From: Mesorhizobium sp. M4B.F.Ca.ET.058.02.1.1
Lineage (GTDB): Bacteria; Pseudomonadota; Alphaproteobacteria; Rhizobiales; Rhizobiaceae
NCBI RefSeq assembly: GCF_003952505.1
Contig: NZ_CP034450.1
Coordinates: forward strand, 4,464,001-4,528,000
Length of the DNA: 64,000 nucleotides
Reading direction: 5' to 3'
Made by a program: the position numbers and the translations under genes. Under the pieces are notes generated by a model. The model searched no databases. It was not told the DNA's origin and saw only the letters and a list, made by a program, of their open reading frames with translations. Shown piece by piece: positions 32,260-43,630 of this stretch. Every line of letters begins with the position of its first letter. Position 1 is the stretch's first letter.

Positions 32260-34326
32260 ATGGAGAATCCGTTCGGCCCCAACAGGATCGAGTACGAAAG
32301 TCGCCCGATACTGTGGTTCAGTCAGAAGTCGGCCTTGATTTCTGCCGCCGCCAAGCCGGTCTTCGTCGCAGGGACGAGAGGCAGCGGCAAGACCAGTATT
32401 CTTCGCTCGCTTTCCACAGTTCATATCCTCGAAGACAAAAGTCTCGCGGACCAAGTCGGCAAGCTCGGCTGGTATGGCGTCTTCTTCCAGCTCAATGAGA
32501 CATTTTCGCCCCTAATCGACAACGCGGTTCTGAACCTCATTCCGGAGCGGATACGCTTCGACACGGCCGCCGTGATCCCGCGGCAATTCGTAATCTTCTC
32601 TCACTATCTGGAGCTGAAGATAGTCGAACGCCTGCTCGAGAGCATCAGCCAGCTCAGACGCGACAGCCACTTGAAATACCGGGCCTCTGAAGATAGGGAC
32701 GTCGCCTTGGCACTGCATCGCGAAGTGCTGCACTTCATACCCCAACCTGCCCGTCTCGACTTCTTCAGCATAGATGAGCTGCGGGGTGGGATAACCCGGT
32801 ACGTCGACGAATGCTTCAACGCGTTCTTCTTTGCCGCCGATGAGGGAGCGACCGGCTTCAGAGCGACAGACCCTGGCGCGATCATTAACAAGGTCGCGAC
32901 CGCGATCACCCCACTTTTAAATGGCCCATCTTTCGCCGGTGACAGGGCGCCCTTCTTCAAGATCCTGATTGACGACTGTGAGGCACTGACACCGCTCCAA
33001 CAGCAGTTCCTGAACACCTTGGTGAGGAAGACGCGCGGCAATGTGAAATGGGTCCTCGCCTACATCGGCGGCCTTTACGACACGATCCGGACGATCATAC
33101 CCGGCCAGTCGCTCTCGAATGCTGACCGGGACGTCGAGAATCTTGATTCAGTCGATCCGAGGGAGTTCGCCACGCTGTGCGAGAACGTGTCGTCGCTTCG
33201 GCTCTACTATGCGCTTCCTGACCATCTGCGGAGTGATCTCAAGCGCAACGATGCGCTCAGCGCGTTTTCGCTCAAAAACCGGCTGGGGCGGCTTTCCGTC
33301 AATGACATCATCGAGCGGGTTATCATATCGGGTCATTCCGAGGGCAGAGAAGAGCTTGTGGCACTCGCTGATGCAGCACGTGAATTCCTCTCCGTGAATT
33401 TGAGGACGGCGGATCAGCAGCAATTCCTTCTTGATCGAAAAGCGCGCCCTTATGCCGAAGGGCTGGCGCTCGCGCTCATGAACCCGGAAATCAAGCGCCG
33501 GCCCATGAGCAAGGCGGATGCTTCAAATCTGAAGAGGTCGATCGCCCGGAAACAGGGATGGGCTTTTCTGAAAGCGTGCCAGATGCTGCGTCTGCATGAC
33601 TACCCGTACGTAGGGCACCAGATCATCACATCATTGAGCGACGTCTGTATACGCGATTTCCTTGATATAATGGGAGAGATCTTCCGCCGCAGTGTTCCGA
33701 GTTCCAGTGATCCACGAAAACTGGTGGAATTCATCAACTCGGATTTACAGATTCATCTCGAACAGCAGAGACAGGCTGTGAACGCCGCCTCTCAACGGAA
33801 GCTTGATGGACTTCAGGCGCTTTCACATCCGTACGAAGAAGAGAGCGTGCGCATGGTGCGGGCGTTGGGTTACCTGACCGCTCGCCTCCAGACAGAGTTT
33901 GCCGAAGAAAATGCTCTAGGAACGACAGAGAGAGGCATTTTCAGGGTTGATCTAAAGGAAATGCGCTCGCTGGTGAACCGACTGGAGCAACCCAGCGGAA
34001 AACTGGACGAGGTCCTGCGTCGGGCGGAAAGGGATGGGTTTATCCGGGAGGTCTCCGCCGCCGGCAACTTTGAGGTGGACCGCGCCGACCCCGCATCGAA
34101 GGAGATGCTGATCAGATTGCATCGGCGATTTGCACCTTACTTCGGGTTCTCCTATCGCGGCCCGTACGAAATCAACACAATCCCTGCGGCGCAGATGGTC
34201 GACCTGCTTTTTACCAGGCATCGGCTCCCAGAAGACTGGGCCGACTCGGTGTTTAAGGAGCTCGTCGCGCGGCCCGCACTCAAGACCGAATTCCAGCACT
34301 CGCTTTTCGAGAGCGATCTCGAATGA
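32260..34326 (+). CDS. P-loop ATPase of unknown family, second gene of the operon
   Basis: A 688-residue protein I cannot name. It has a clear Walker A (AGTRGSGKTSILRSL, residues 37-51) and a Walker B-like FFKILIDDCEALT (about 229-241), followed by a sensor-like strand (RGNVKWVLAYIGG) where AAA+/STAND ATPases have one. The pattern is like ORC/Cdc6 or STAND-type ATPases. The C-terminal half is helical and ends in winged-helix-like segments (MRSLVNRLEQPSGKLDEVLR). No transmembrane segment. It starts two bases after the phosphoesterase gene and overlaps the next gene by four bases (ATGA), so the three products are probably made together and may form a complex. Confidence 0.8.
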   Translation: MENPFGPNRIEYESRPILWFSQKSALISAAAKPVFVAGTRGSGKTSILRSLSTVHILEDKSLADQVGKLGWYGVFFQLNETFSPLIDNAVLNLIPERIRFDTAAVIPRQFVIFSHYLELKIVERLLESISQLRRDSHLKYRASEDRDVALALHREVLHFIPQPARLDFFSIDELRGGITRYVDECFNAFFFAADEGATGFRATDPGAIINKVATAITPLLNGPSFAGDRAPFFKILIDDCEALTPLQQQFLNTLVRKTRGNVKWVLAYIGGLYDTIRTIIPGQSLSNADRDVENLDSVDPREFATLCENVSSLRLYYALPDHLRSDLKRNDALSAFSLKNRLGRLSVNDIIERVIISGHSEGREELVALADAAREFLSVNLRTADQQQFLLDRKARPYAEGLALALMNPEIKRRPMSKADASNLKRSIARKQGWAFLKACQMLRLHDYPYVGHQIITSLSDVCIRDFLDIMGEIFRRSVPSSSDPRKLVEFINSDLQIHLEQQRQAVNAASQRKLDGLQALSHPYEEESVRMVRALGYLTARLQTEFAEENALGTTERGIFRVDLKEMRSLVNRLEQPSGKLDEVLRRAERDGFIREVSAAGNFEVDRADPASKEMLIRLHRRFAPYFGFSYRGPYEINTIPAAQMVDLLFTRHRLPEDWADSVFKELVARPALKTEFQHSLFESDLE

Positions 34327-35378
34327 CCGCTTCAACTGTCGAGTATCGAGTCTTCGGCCATCTGGCCGTCACTGAGAAGGCGAGAGATGCAGGTACCTGC
34401 GAAACGATGGAGGCAGATATCGCGATCGTCGCGCTTGGATGGGAAACGCGTTTCGCCGCGTTCGAAAACCATCTTGACCTGAAGGTCGGCAAAATCGTGG
34501 TTCTGGACTTTGCTCTGAAGGAAGCGAACGTCCCAGCCGTCGAAGAAAACCGGCGAAAGCTCATCGCTATGGGTACCCGATGGGGCGTCGAAGTGACTGC
34601 GATCACCCTCGAGCCTTCCATCGAGTATCAGAAGAACATCAATCTCCTCGATCACCTGCTCACTCAGATGGCCGCTTCATGTGGCTCATACGAAGGAAGC
34701 CTGCGGAAGGTTTTCGTCGAGTGCTCGACGATGCCGCGAATCTACATCCAATGGCTGATTGCGGTGGCATTCAAGAAAATGTCGATTCAGTCTCTCGAAT
34801 TCGGGTACGCCGAAGGTATCTACGGGAACGCGATCGGCAAAGAGGATTTTTCCAGCGGCTTGGACCGATACGTCACCGTCCCTCATCTTCAAGGCAGCGG
34901 AGGAATGGGCGAAGAGAAAGTCCTGCTCGTGGGGATCGGAGGAGATGCCGACGTATTCTACGGATTGATCGATATCGTCAGTCCGGAACGGATCTCGCTC
35001 CTCGTCCCAAGAAGCGAGAAGAATGCGCATATCGATGCTTTGCTCGATCAACAGGTGGCCAAGGTACGTGAAACCCACCGGCTCGAAGATGGCGAAGTTC
35101 GCGACATCCAGGCTTTCGGGCTGATGGCCCACCTCGATGCTTTCGAGACGTATCTCGACGGGTTCGGCTCGCGTGCGGTGGTGAACGTTTTTGTCAGCGG
35201 CCCGAAGGTTCAGGCCATCGCTGCTGCCGTGCTCGCCTGCTCCGACAGCCGCGTCCATCTCAAGGCACGAATTCCCACCTCCTATGCCCATCGTGAAGTC
35301 TCAGCGAATGGGCGGTATCATATCTATAGGCTGATTGACCTGACATCCCCTGCCTGCAGCCTTCCCGGGACGTTCTGA
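34323..35378 (+). CDS. Two-domain Rossmann-like (CARF-like) protein, third gene of the operon
   Basis: A 351-residue protein without a firm family. Both halves look like Rossmann-type folds. The N-terminal half (about 28-165) has IAIVALGWETRFAAF, IVVLDFALKE and VFVECSTMPRIYIQWLIAVA. The C-terminal half (about 195-345) has VLLVGIGGDADVFYGLIDIV, ISLLVPRSEKN, and VVNVFVSGPKVQAIAAAVLA. The last pattern (strand, Gly-rich turn, helix, then a second strand with a small-residue helix start) resembles CARF domains that bind cyclic oligonucleotides. This is pattern recognition only. It overlaps the ATPase gene by four bases and ends the operon. Likely role: sensor or adaptor of the system. Confidence 0.7.
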   Translation: MTASTVEYRVFGHLAVTEKARDAGTCETMEADIAIVALGWETRFAAFENHLDLKVGKIVVLDFALKEANVPAVEENRRKLIAMGTRWGVEVTAITLEPSIEYQKNINLLDHLLTQMAASCGSYEGSLRKVFVECSTMPRIYIQWLIAVAFKKMSIQSLEFGYAEGIYGNAIGKEDFSSGLDRYVTVPHLQGSGGMGEEKVLLVGIGGDADVFYGLIDIVSPERISLLVPRSEKNAHIDALLDQQVAKVRETHRLEDGEVRDIQAFGLMAHLDAFETYLDGFGSRAVVNVFVSGPKVQAIAAAVLACSDSRVHLKARIPTSYAHREVSANGRYHIYRLIDLTSPACSLPGTF

Positions 35379-35655
35379 CACGATCTTGCATTCGAGTAGC
35401 ATCATGGTCCCAGTAGCCGTTCCGCCAAGCCTTCAGCGCATGTTCGTGTCGCCCGATCCGGTCGATGGGGGACTAATTCCCACTTAGAAGCTGCTCTACA
35501 TCAGATCAGGGGAAATGCAGACTGGCAGAATTCCATAATTAGCGACTCAAAACATATACTCAGGCGAGACTGTTTAGCATAGAAATAGTGAGCGCTCTCC
35601 AATATGTTAGGCTCTGTCGCAGTAGCGCAACAAGCTCAGTCTTTGGATGGGTGGT
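35379..35655. other. Spacer after the three-gene operon
   Basis: No gene recognised. No obvious intrinsic terminator follows the operon. The spacer leads to a small membrane-protein frame. Confidence 0.4.
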
Positions 35656-35889
35656 ATGAGGATGAGACGACTGAATGTGTACAGGCTCAGTCATTTTATC
35701 GAGGCTCTCGTTTTTGTCGTAAGCGCGTTCGGTGCGACGTGGCTTACCAGCTTTGTGAACGCGCCATGGTGGGCATATGTGATTATAGCGGCCATCACTA
35801 TGGGCATGTTCGTAGCCGTGCGTCGGGTCCTTTCTGAGCCGCAACGTATGGGACTCTTGGCACACAACTCGGCAGCGACCTCTGCGTGA
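35656..35889 (+). CDS. Small two-helix membrane protein, hypothetical
   Basis: A 77-residue frame from ATG 35656 (alternatives at 35647 and 35662). It has two hydrophobic stretches, FIEALVFVVSAFGATWLTSF and WWAYVIIAAITMGMFVAV, separated by VNAP, and a short charged tail. This is a typical helical hairpin of the inner membrane. I do not recognise the family. It lies about 280 bases after the three-gene defence-like operon on the same strand and may or may not belong to it. Small membrane proteins sometimes serve as effectors in defence systems, but nothing here proves that. Confidence 0.5.
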   Translation: MRMRRLNVYRLSHFIEALVFVVSAFGATWLTSFVNAPWWAYVIIAAITMGMFVAVRRVLSEPQRMGLLAHNSAATSA

Positions 35890-35984
35890 ACCCAGGCGCC
35901 TTGAAAATGTCCCCGATGCGTCCGGATTTTTGGCGGTGATCTTCAATCAAATGCGATGAGCTGCAATTTCTGGCGACGGCCACG

Positions 35985-37043
35985 CTAAGGGCGGGCCTCC
36001 AGCACCATGTTGAACGGTGTCTCCGCGGCGCGACGCAATCGCTTGAAGCCGCCGCCGGTCACAACCTTGCGCAGCCTCGCCTCACCGGCCTGGGCTCCAA
36101 GCGCGAGCCCGACTTCCTGCGACACGGATGCGGGCGTGCACACGAAAGTGGAAGCGGCATAGTAAACGCGGCCGACGGGATTGAGGTTCGCCGCCAGATG
36201 ATCATGCGCGAACGGCTCGACGATCATCCACGTGCCGTCCGGCTTGAGCGATCCGTGGACATGGGTGGCGGCGCCCGTCGGGTCGCCCATGTCGTGAAGG
36301 CAATCGAAGAATGTGACGAGGTCATACGTTCCGGGATAGCTCTTGGCGGCCGCCACGTCGAACCGCGTGTTAACGCCGACGCCGGCTACCTCGGCCGCCT
36401 TGCGGGCGCGCTCAATCGAGGGGGCATGATAGTCGAAGCCGACGAAGCGCGAATTGGGGAAGGCCTGTGCCATGAGCACGGTCGATGCACCATGACCGCA
36501 TCCAACATCCGCGACGTCCACGCCGCGTTCGAGCTTCTCGACGACGCCCTCCAAGGCCGGCAGCCAGGAGTCGATCAGATTGGCATTGTAGCCTGGACGG
36601 AAGAACCGTTCCGTACCGCGAAACAGACACGCGCTATGATCGTGCCACCCGACGCCCTTGCCGGACTGGAATGCCTGCCTCACCTTTTCTTCATCGAGCC
36701 ACAGCGCGGACAGGAACTCGAATGCGCCTGCCATGAAGGCCGGGCTGTCTTCATCAGCGAACACCAGCTCTTGCTCGGCGTTGAGATAGAATTTGTCGCT
36801 CGCTTCATCGTAGTCGACGTAACCCGCCGCCGCCTGCCCGGAAAGCCATTCCCTTACGAGGCGTTCCTGGGTGCCGGTGCGTGTCGAAAGTTCGGCGGCC
36901 GTCATCTTGCCGCCTTCGCGCAATGCCTTAAACAGGCCGAGTCTGTCCCCCAGCAGGACTCCCGCGCCCGTTGCGATCGCACCGAGATCGCCGACCATTT
37001 TCCCCAAGAATGCGTCCAACTTTTCCTGATTCGCTTCAGACAT
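35985..37043 (-). CDS. Class I SAM-dependent methyltransferase
   Basis: A 352-residue methyltransferase. The N-terminal 100 residues form a helical/winged-helix region (LFKALREGGKMTAAELSTRT). The Rossmann SAM-binding core begins at about 175 with VADVGCGHGASTVLMAQAF, followed by VGFDYHAPSIERARKAA (acidic loop), DLVTFFDCLHDMGDP and LKPDGTWMIVEPFA. This arrangement is seen in a widespread family of uncharacterised methyltransferases, often of small molecules. The substrate is unknown. GGGAGATTC precedes the ATG. Codon use and intactness suggest a functional gene, but its neighbours are relics. Confidence 0.88.
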   Translation of the reverse strand: MSEANQEKLDAFLGKMVGDLGAIATGAGVLLGDRLGLFKALREGGKMTAAELSTRTGTQERLVREWLSGQAAAGYVDYDEASDKFYLNAEQELVFADEDSPAFMAGAFEFLSALWLDEEKVRQAFQSGKGVGWHDHSACLFRGTERFFRPGYNANLIDSWLPALEGVVEKLERGVDVADVGCGHGASTVLMAQAFPNSRFVGFDYHAPSIERARKAAEVAGVGVNTRFDVAAAKSYPGTYDLVTFFDCLHDMGDPTGAATHVHGSLKPDGTWMIVEPFAHDHLAANLNPVGRVYYAASTFVCTPASVSQEVGLALGAQAGEARLRKVVTGGGFKRLRRAAETPFNMVLEARP

Positions 37044-37064
37044 CTGAATCTCCCTTTGGGTTCA

Positions 37065-37427
37065 ATCTCTCCAGGCGACGGAGCCGTGCTCGTCATGAGG
37101 CGCCTTGAGCATCAGATGCTCGAAGACATGCAGATATCCCCGGCGGCTCATCCGCGCTGCCGATCCTGCACCAGACCATATCGGTGACGAGCGGCGCGGT
37201 GGTCGGGAATGACAGCCACCTCCATGCCGTTGAAAAGCAGGAAATCCGTCACTTTGCCCTCGTCGGTAACCGGCGGAGCCGGAGTGGTCGTCACCAGGGC
37301 AAGCCCTGTTGCAGCAGGTATCCTTGGGCAGCCTGTCAGAACATCGATGACTCCGGTTGTGGTGCCGGGGCGGGCGATCAGGGGCCAAGTGATTGTTCCG
37401 CGGCGGCTGTATGTTGTGGTAAGGTGA
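37065..37427 (-). pseudogene. M16-family zinc peptidase, N-terminal relic
   Basis: On the minus strand one frame reads KVTDFLLFNGMEVAVIPDHR. A second frame continues PLVTDMVWCRIGSADEPPG. The first part of the zinc motif, HVFEHLMLKAP (HxxEH), lies in yet another frame. These are consecutive pieces of an M16 (pitrilysin/insulinase-like) peptidase N terminus. Two frame changes and the loss of everything after the HxxEH region make it a pseudogene. Confidence 0.7.
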
Positions 37428-37947
37428 TCATGCGAACTCTTGTTGGTCGGTCACGTGTTTTGCGGATGACCCGCATGTACTGTGCCAAATGAGAAAACCA
37501 TTCAAACGCAATCCAGTAGATCTGACTGTATCCGACATTGTCGGAATTTGGACATCGCCGAACGCGAAGCGCTCGGGGCTTGTGACGATACTTGAGCGTG
37601 CTGCTTCGGAGGAGGGATGCGCCTCGAACCGGCCGCGAGGCCTTTTTCTGGCAACGGATATTCCGGCCGGGTTAGGCCGCGAGGAAAGCGACGGTGAATA
37701 AGAGGTAGAGGACCAACCGTTTTGAGCGGGTAGTTGCCGTGTTGCGCCCCCAGGCAAAGGCCAGCACCACGGAGCAGTATTTCTGGTGGCGATACTACAT
37801 CGCCTTTAAGTGCCGGTTACCCGTTTTTACCCAGTTGGCCTGGTGCATTCAGAGCGAGGTCGTTGGAAACCGCTTATTGTGGCTATGAGCAAACTCGGGA
37901 TGGAGGAGTGGACCCAAAAATTGGCAAAATGCCCCAGGGAGGATTAC
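37428..37947. other. No gene recognised
   Basis: Short frames only. The 70-codon plus-strand frame 37489-37701 lacks recognisable features. The end of the stretch contains a good ribosome-binding site (GGGAGG) for the following solute-binding-protein pseudogene. Confidence 0.4.
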
Positions 37948-38948
37948 ATGGGTCGCTCATTCCCCGTACTCGTTACAGGTGCGCGTCGCTACGCAAACAG
38001 CTTGCTTTTGACTTGGCGTTTCTTGCCGTTTCGGCATCGCTCACTAATTCGGCCGCTGCCGACACCGTGAACTGGCGTCAATTCGAAGGGACCAGCATAA
38101 CTTGGGCCTACGACATCCACCCCTATGCGGATGCTCTCGCTGCGCAACTTTCCGGAGTTCGAGAAGCTGACCCGGCATCAAGGTCACGCCGGAACTCTAC
38201 CCAGACGATTCTTACTGGAACAAGATGACGATCCAACTGACGACGAAGTCGCCAGCATGGGATGTGTTCGGCACTGGCATTCAGCCCGCGTAGGACCTCG
38301 CTCCGAGTGGCGCCTGCTGGACAAATACCTGAGTGATCCGAAGCTTACCGATGCTGGATACGACTACATTCGGACATGATCAAGAAGTGCGCGGCTCCTT
38401 CCTTCGCCAATGATAACTGGAACCAGGTCGTGGACGGCATCTCGTCCGGCCGCACCGCGATGACGATCGACTCAAAAATGTTCGGCTTCTGGAACGATGT
38501 TGCGGGGAAGCCGGCATCCGGCAAGATCGCCTTCGCTCCGCCGCTGCACGCACCGAGCGCCACGAGCTTGGATTCTGACATCTGGATCTGGGCTCTCGCC
38601 ATGAACGCGGCTTCCGAAAAGAAGGGCACGGCCTGGCTGTTCATCCCGTGGGCCACCTCCAAGCAGGTGGCGCTCAAGGGTGCCCTTGCTGGCCAGCTCG
38701 TCAATCCGCCGCGCACGTCGACCTGGCAGGACGATACCTAGACTAAGTACGCTTCGCAGCCCGAGTTCAACAACTTCGTTGACAGCTTCAAAAAGATACA
38801 GGATCAAGCCGCGCTGGCTTTCACACCGCGTGTCGGCTTCGGCGAAGCCATGAACGCATGGGCCGTGGCGATGCAGAAGATGGCAAACGGCGATGACGTC
38901 GAGACGACGTTGAGGGCGCTTGCCGAAGAAATCCGCACTGGCCTCTGA
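37948..38948 (+). pseudogene. Sugar ABC transporter solute-binding protein, degraded
   Basis: Consecutive pieces of a family 1 extracellular solute-binding protein lie in different frames. There is a signal-peptide-like start after GGGAGGATTAC-ATG, then NSAAADTVNWRQFEGTSITW, AYDIHPYADALAAQL, the strand VTPELYPDDSYW, and after an internal deletion GISSGRTAMTIDSKMFGFWN and GKIAFAPPLHAPSATSL. A stop (TAG at 38739) interrupts TWQDD-T-*-TKYASQPEF, and the C-terminal EEIRTGL ends at 38948. Frameshifts, a deletion and a stop make it non-functional. No permease or ATPase genes follow. Confidence 0.8.
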
Positions 38949-38954
38949 TCAAAA

Positions 38955-38988
38955 GGAACAGGGCAGTACTATTGCACTGCCCTGTTCC
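38955..38988 (+). terminator. Strong hairpin after the solute-binding-protein pseudogene
   Basis: GGAACAGGGCAGT pairs perfectly with ACTGCCCTGTTCC across an 8-base loop. No T-run follows. Hairpins like this are common between binding-protein and permease genes, where they protect the upstream mRNA end or attenuate read-through. Here the downstream transporter genes are gone. Confidence 0.7.
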
Positions 38989-39205
38989 CGCCAACGGCGG
39001 AGATCACGCCGTGTCACCCCAAGCACTTAAACCCAGCGCTGCTTCGCCCGGCCGCGCCGACGATTTTTCTTGGCCGCCAAGGCGGCAGCCTGCGGCCGGG
39101 GCCACAACCGAAACGACCACGGCGATCAGTCCGTAAGCTGCCCGGGGCAGCGGAAGGGCGGAAAGCGCCTTCAGGTGGCCGCACAAGTAGGGTCTCGAGA
39201 CGGAC

Positions 39206-40660
39206 TCAGCGCGGCAGCACGCTCGATCCCATCAGCGCCTCATCGATGGCGCGCGCCGCCTGGCGGCCCTCGCGGATCGCCCAGACGACCAGCGACTGGC
39301 CGCGCCGCACGTCGCCCGCCGCATAGAGCTTTTCGACGCTGGTCCTGTAGTCCCGGTCATTGGCCTCGACATTCTTCGAGCGGCGGCTGTCAATGGCGAT
39401 CTTCATCTGGCCGGCCAGTTCCGACACCGGCCCGCGAGCGGCTGGCCCGGCAAAGCCGATGGCGATGAACGCGAGATCGGCACGAATGACGAATTCGCTG
39501 CCGGCGATCGGCTTGCGCTTTTCGTCGACCTCGCAGCATTTGACCCCGGTCAGCTGGCCGTCTTCGCCGATGAACTCGAGCGTCGCCACCTGAAACTCGC
39601 GCTCGGCGCCTTCGGCCTGCGAGGACGAGGTGCGCATCTTGGTCGCCCAGTAGGGCCAGACCGAAAGCTTGTCTTCCTTTTCCGGCGGCTGCGGACGGAT
39701 GTCGAGCTGGGTGACGCGGACCGCGCCCTGGCGGAAGGCGGTGCCGACGCAGTCGGACGCGGTATCGCCGCCGCCGACGACGACCACATGCTGGCCGCCG
39801 GCGAGGATCGGATGCGACGGCCACGCCACCGACTGGATCGGTTCGCCGCCGACACGCCTGTTCTGCTGCACCAGATAGGGCATCGCGTCATGCACGCCGC
39901 CGAGATCGTCGCCGGGAATGCCGGCCGCGCGCGGCGTTTCGGAACCGCCGCAATAAAGCACCGCGTCATGTTCGGCGAGCAGCTCGGCAACCGGCTTGTC
40001 GACGCCGACATTGACGCCGCAATGGAAGGTGACGCCCTCGCCCTGCATCTGCTCGATGCGCCGGTCGATATAGTGCTTCTCGATCTTGAAGTCGGGAATG
40101 CCGTAACGCATCAGCCCGCCGGGCCGGCTCTCGCGCTCATAGACATGGACGTCGTGGCCGGCGCGGCCGAGCTGCTGGGCAGCCGACATGCCGGCCGGGC
40201 CGGAGCCGATGACGGCGACGCGCTTGCCGGTCTTCTTCTCCGGCGGATAGGGCCTGATATGGCCGGTCTCGTAAGCCTTGTCGGCGATCGCCTGCTCGAC
40301 CGTCTTGATGGCGACGGGAATGTCCTCGAGGTTCAGCGTGCAGGCTTCCTCGCAAGGTGCGGGGCAGATGCGGCCGGTGAATTCCGGGAAATTGTTGGTC
40401 GAATGCAGGTTGCGGATCGCATTGTCCCAGTCGCCATTGTAGACGAGGTCGTTCCAGTCCGGGATCTGGTTGTGGATGGGACAGCCCGTTGGCCCGTGGC
40501 AGAACGGAATGCCGCAATCCATGCAGCGCGCGGCCTGTTTCTCGACCTCCTTGTCCGACATCGGCAGCGTGAATTCACGGAAATGCCGGATGCGGTCGGA
40601 GGCCGGCTGGTACTTGTGCACCTGCCGGTCGATTTCGAGAAAGCCTGTTACCTTGCCCAT
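39206..40660 (-). CDS. gltD: Glutamate synthase small subunit (GltD-type)
   Basis: A 484-residue FAD/NADPH-binding small subunit of glutamate synthase, feeding electrons to GltB for glutamine-to-glutamate conversion. Visible features: N-terminal iron-sulfur cysteines (CMDCGIPFC, then [12 protein letters not shown] and [13 protein letters not shown]), FAD motif [18 protein letters not shown], second nucleotide motif [18 protein letters not shown], and the C-terminal [19 protein letters not shown]. The ATG at 40660 has GGAG upstream. No gltB is adjacent: the 440 bases upstream carry nothing like its C terminus. It would have to work with a GltB encoded elsewhere, or be a captured extra copy. 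The sequence is high-GC and intact, unlike its decayed surroundings. Confidence 0.9.
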   Translation of the reverse strand: MGKVTGFLEIDRQVHKYQPASDRIRHFREFTLPMSDKEVEKQAARCMDCGIPFCHGPTGCPIHNQIPDWNDLVYNGDWDNAIRNLHSTNNFPEFTGRICPAPCEEACTLNLEDIPVAIKTVEQAIADKAYETGHIRPYPPEKKTGKRVAVIGSGPAGMSAAQQLGRAGHDVHVYERESRPGGLMRYGIPDFKIEKHYIDRRIEQMQGEGVTFHCGVNVGVDKPVAELLAEHDAVLYCGGSETPRAAGIPGDDLGGVHDAMPYLVQQNRRVGGEPIQSVAWPSHPILAGGQHVVVVGGGDTASDCVGTAFRQGAVRVTQLDIRPQPPEKEDKLSVWPYWATKMRTSSSQAEGAEREFQVATLEFIGEDGQLTGVKCCEVDEKRKPIAGSEFVIRADLAFIAIGFAGPAARGPVSELAGQMKIAIDSRRSKNVEANDRDYRTSVEKLYAAGDVRRGQSLVVWAIREGRQAARAIDEALMGSSVLPR

Positions 40661-42194
<1,534 letters not shown>

Positions 42195-42980
42195 CCGTCT
42201 GAACAGGGTAAAGATGAAAACTTCGTATCGCCGCGGCCATATCGCGCTGCTTAACCGCCCCACAAAGCCTTATGATTTCCGAGAAGCAAGGCGAGTTGCG
42301 GGCTCGAGGCTTGGCCCGAAATCGAGGTCCTGCAGCGTGGCGCATGGCTCGAGTCGCTGCTCGTGGCCCCGCTGCAGCGGTACAGGTCCCCCACCGCCCC
42401 ACCATCTCGCCCGCCCTGCACCTCGGATAGCGATCATTCACCGTTTGTTCATTATGATAGCGCACGATCATAACTGGACATGCTGGTAGCTCGTACATGC
42501 CTGAAGGCCCTGCGCGCCGACCCAGCGCCGGGGCCTTTTTACTTCCGCAAAATCGATTCCAGCAACGCGGGCACTTCGCAGGATGTCGGAATCCCGCGCT
42601 TGCGATGATACGCCGTACAGCGAATTGCGCGAGTCAAACGAATTTGGGTTTCTCAAATATAGAATCGTCGATACCGATCCTGATGGATCGAGCCTCGACG
42701 ACGAAGTCAACCATCTTCAAACGGAATTATTCAACATTGCCGAGAGCTCCCGGTGTGCCGTCGAAGCCGACATTGGGGAGGTCAGCGGTCACCAACGATC
42801 ATGGTGATCGCCAGCATCTTTCGTATTCACATAACCGTCGGCCTTGTACTTTCCCGAGGCCATGACATGAGTGGGTCTTCCAAGCACCGATTTGGCCCGG
42901 TAGGATTTGCAGGGGGCGCGGACAAGCGGATGAACAAACGGAATGATGCCGGAAAACTGCGCGCGCCTGCTGGGATTTAG
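42195..42980. other. No gene recognised
   Basis: Short frames on both strands without recognisable domains, including a 74-codon plus-strand frame at 42583-42807. The codon pattern is irregular and this looks like decayed DNA. Confidence 0.4.
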
Positions 42981-43220
42981 CCGACCGTCGATAGGAACAT
43001 AGCCCTGGTCGACGGCTTTCTGAAGGGCAAGAGTTTCGCCGACCTGGCTCAGGAACATGGCTTGTCGACAACGAGGGTGCGCCAAATCATCGAGAAGGCC
43101 GATCGGCTCGTGGGCGGCGCATTCAGACCAAGACTGAAACGTCCAACGCCTCGCCTCGGTCCGATTTCATGGTCGACTATCCCTATGTGTGCAAATGGCC
43201 GAGAAGCACCGGCTGGGTAG
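42981..43220 (+). pseudogene. Helix-turn-helix protein fragment
   Basis: An open stretch without a start codon reads NIALVDGFLKGKSFADLAQE and HGLSTTRVRQIIEKADRL. This is a sigma-region-4-like or transposase-like helix-turn-helix, followed by Pro/Arg-rich sequence to a stop at 43218. A stop directly precedes it (42978). Just after, 43230-43311 encodes another short coherent piece (HAASFFAELERAGSLERLVK). Both appear to be remnants of small genes. Confidence 0.45.
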
Positions 43221-43349
43221 CGTCACGCCGCATCATTCTTTGCGGAGCTGGAGCGCGCGGGATCGCTGGAGCGGCTGGTGAAAGCGGTTGCCGGGGCGCA
43301 CAACACGTGAGCTGGCGCCTCGTGTGGCAAAAGGAGAGGGCGAGAGCCC

Positions 43350-43630
43350 ATGGCCTGCAATGAAGCGATCAAGCATTGCGATCGTGGAACCAAGCTAGTC
43401 GACCATCCGGACCGCGGCCTTCAATGCCAGCTCGCCTTGGAATCGGCCTTCCAGGAATTGGCTGAGCGCGCAGCGGAATCCGGCTGGACCGAGGAGATAG
43501 CCACGCGCTCCTCGAACTCGCCGGCGCGCGCCTCAGGAGCGACTCCGCCAATGACAGACTGAGAGGACGATTAATCGTGCCAGGGCAACGAGAGAGCGGC
43601 AGGTTCAAGAAGCTTCGCCTGAACCGATAG
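43350..43630 (+). pseudogene. Small hypothetical gene, frameshifted
   Basis: From ATG 43350 (AGGAGAGGG upstream) the frame encodes MACNEAIKHCDRGTKLVDHP and QCQLALESAFQELAERAAES, a helical protein I do not recognise. Near 43495 the sensible continuation (ALLELAGARLRSDSANDRL, ending at a stop at 43628) moves to another frame. A one-base indel probably broke a gene of about 93 codons. Confidence 0.45.

Noticed and set aside
36198..37187. 329-codon plus-strand open frame
   Set aside because: Antisense to the methyltransferase gene, which has clear SAM-binding motifs.
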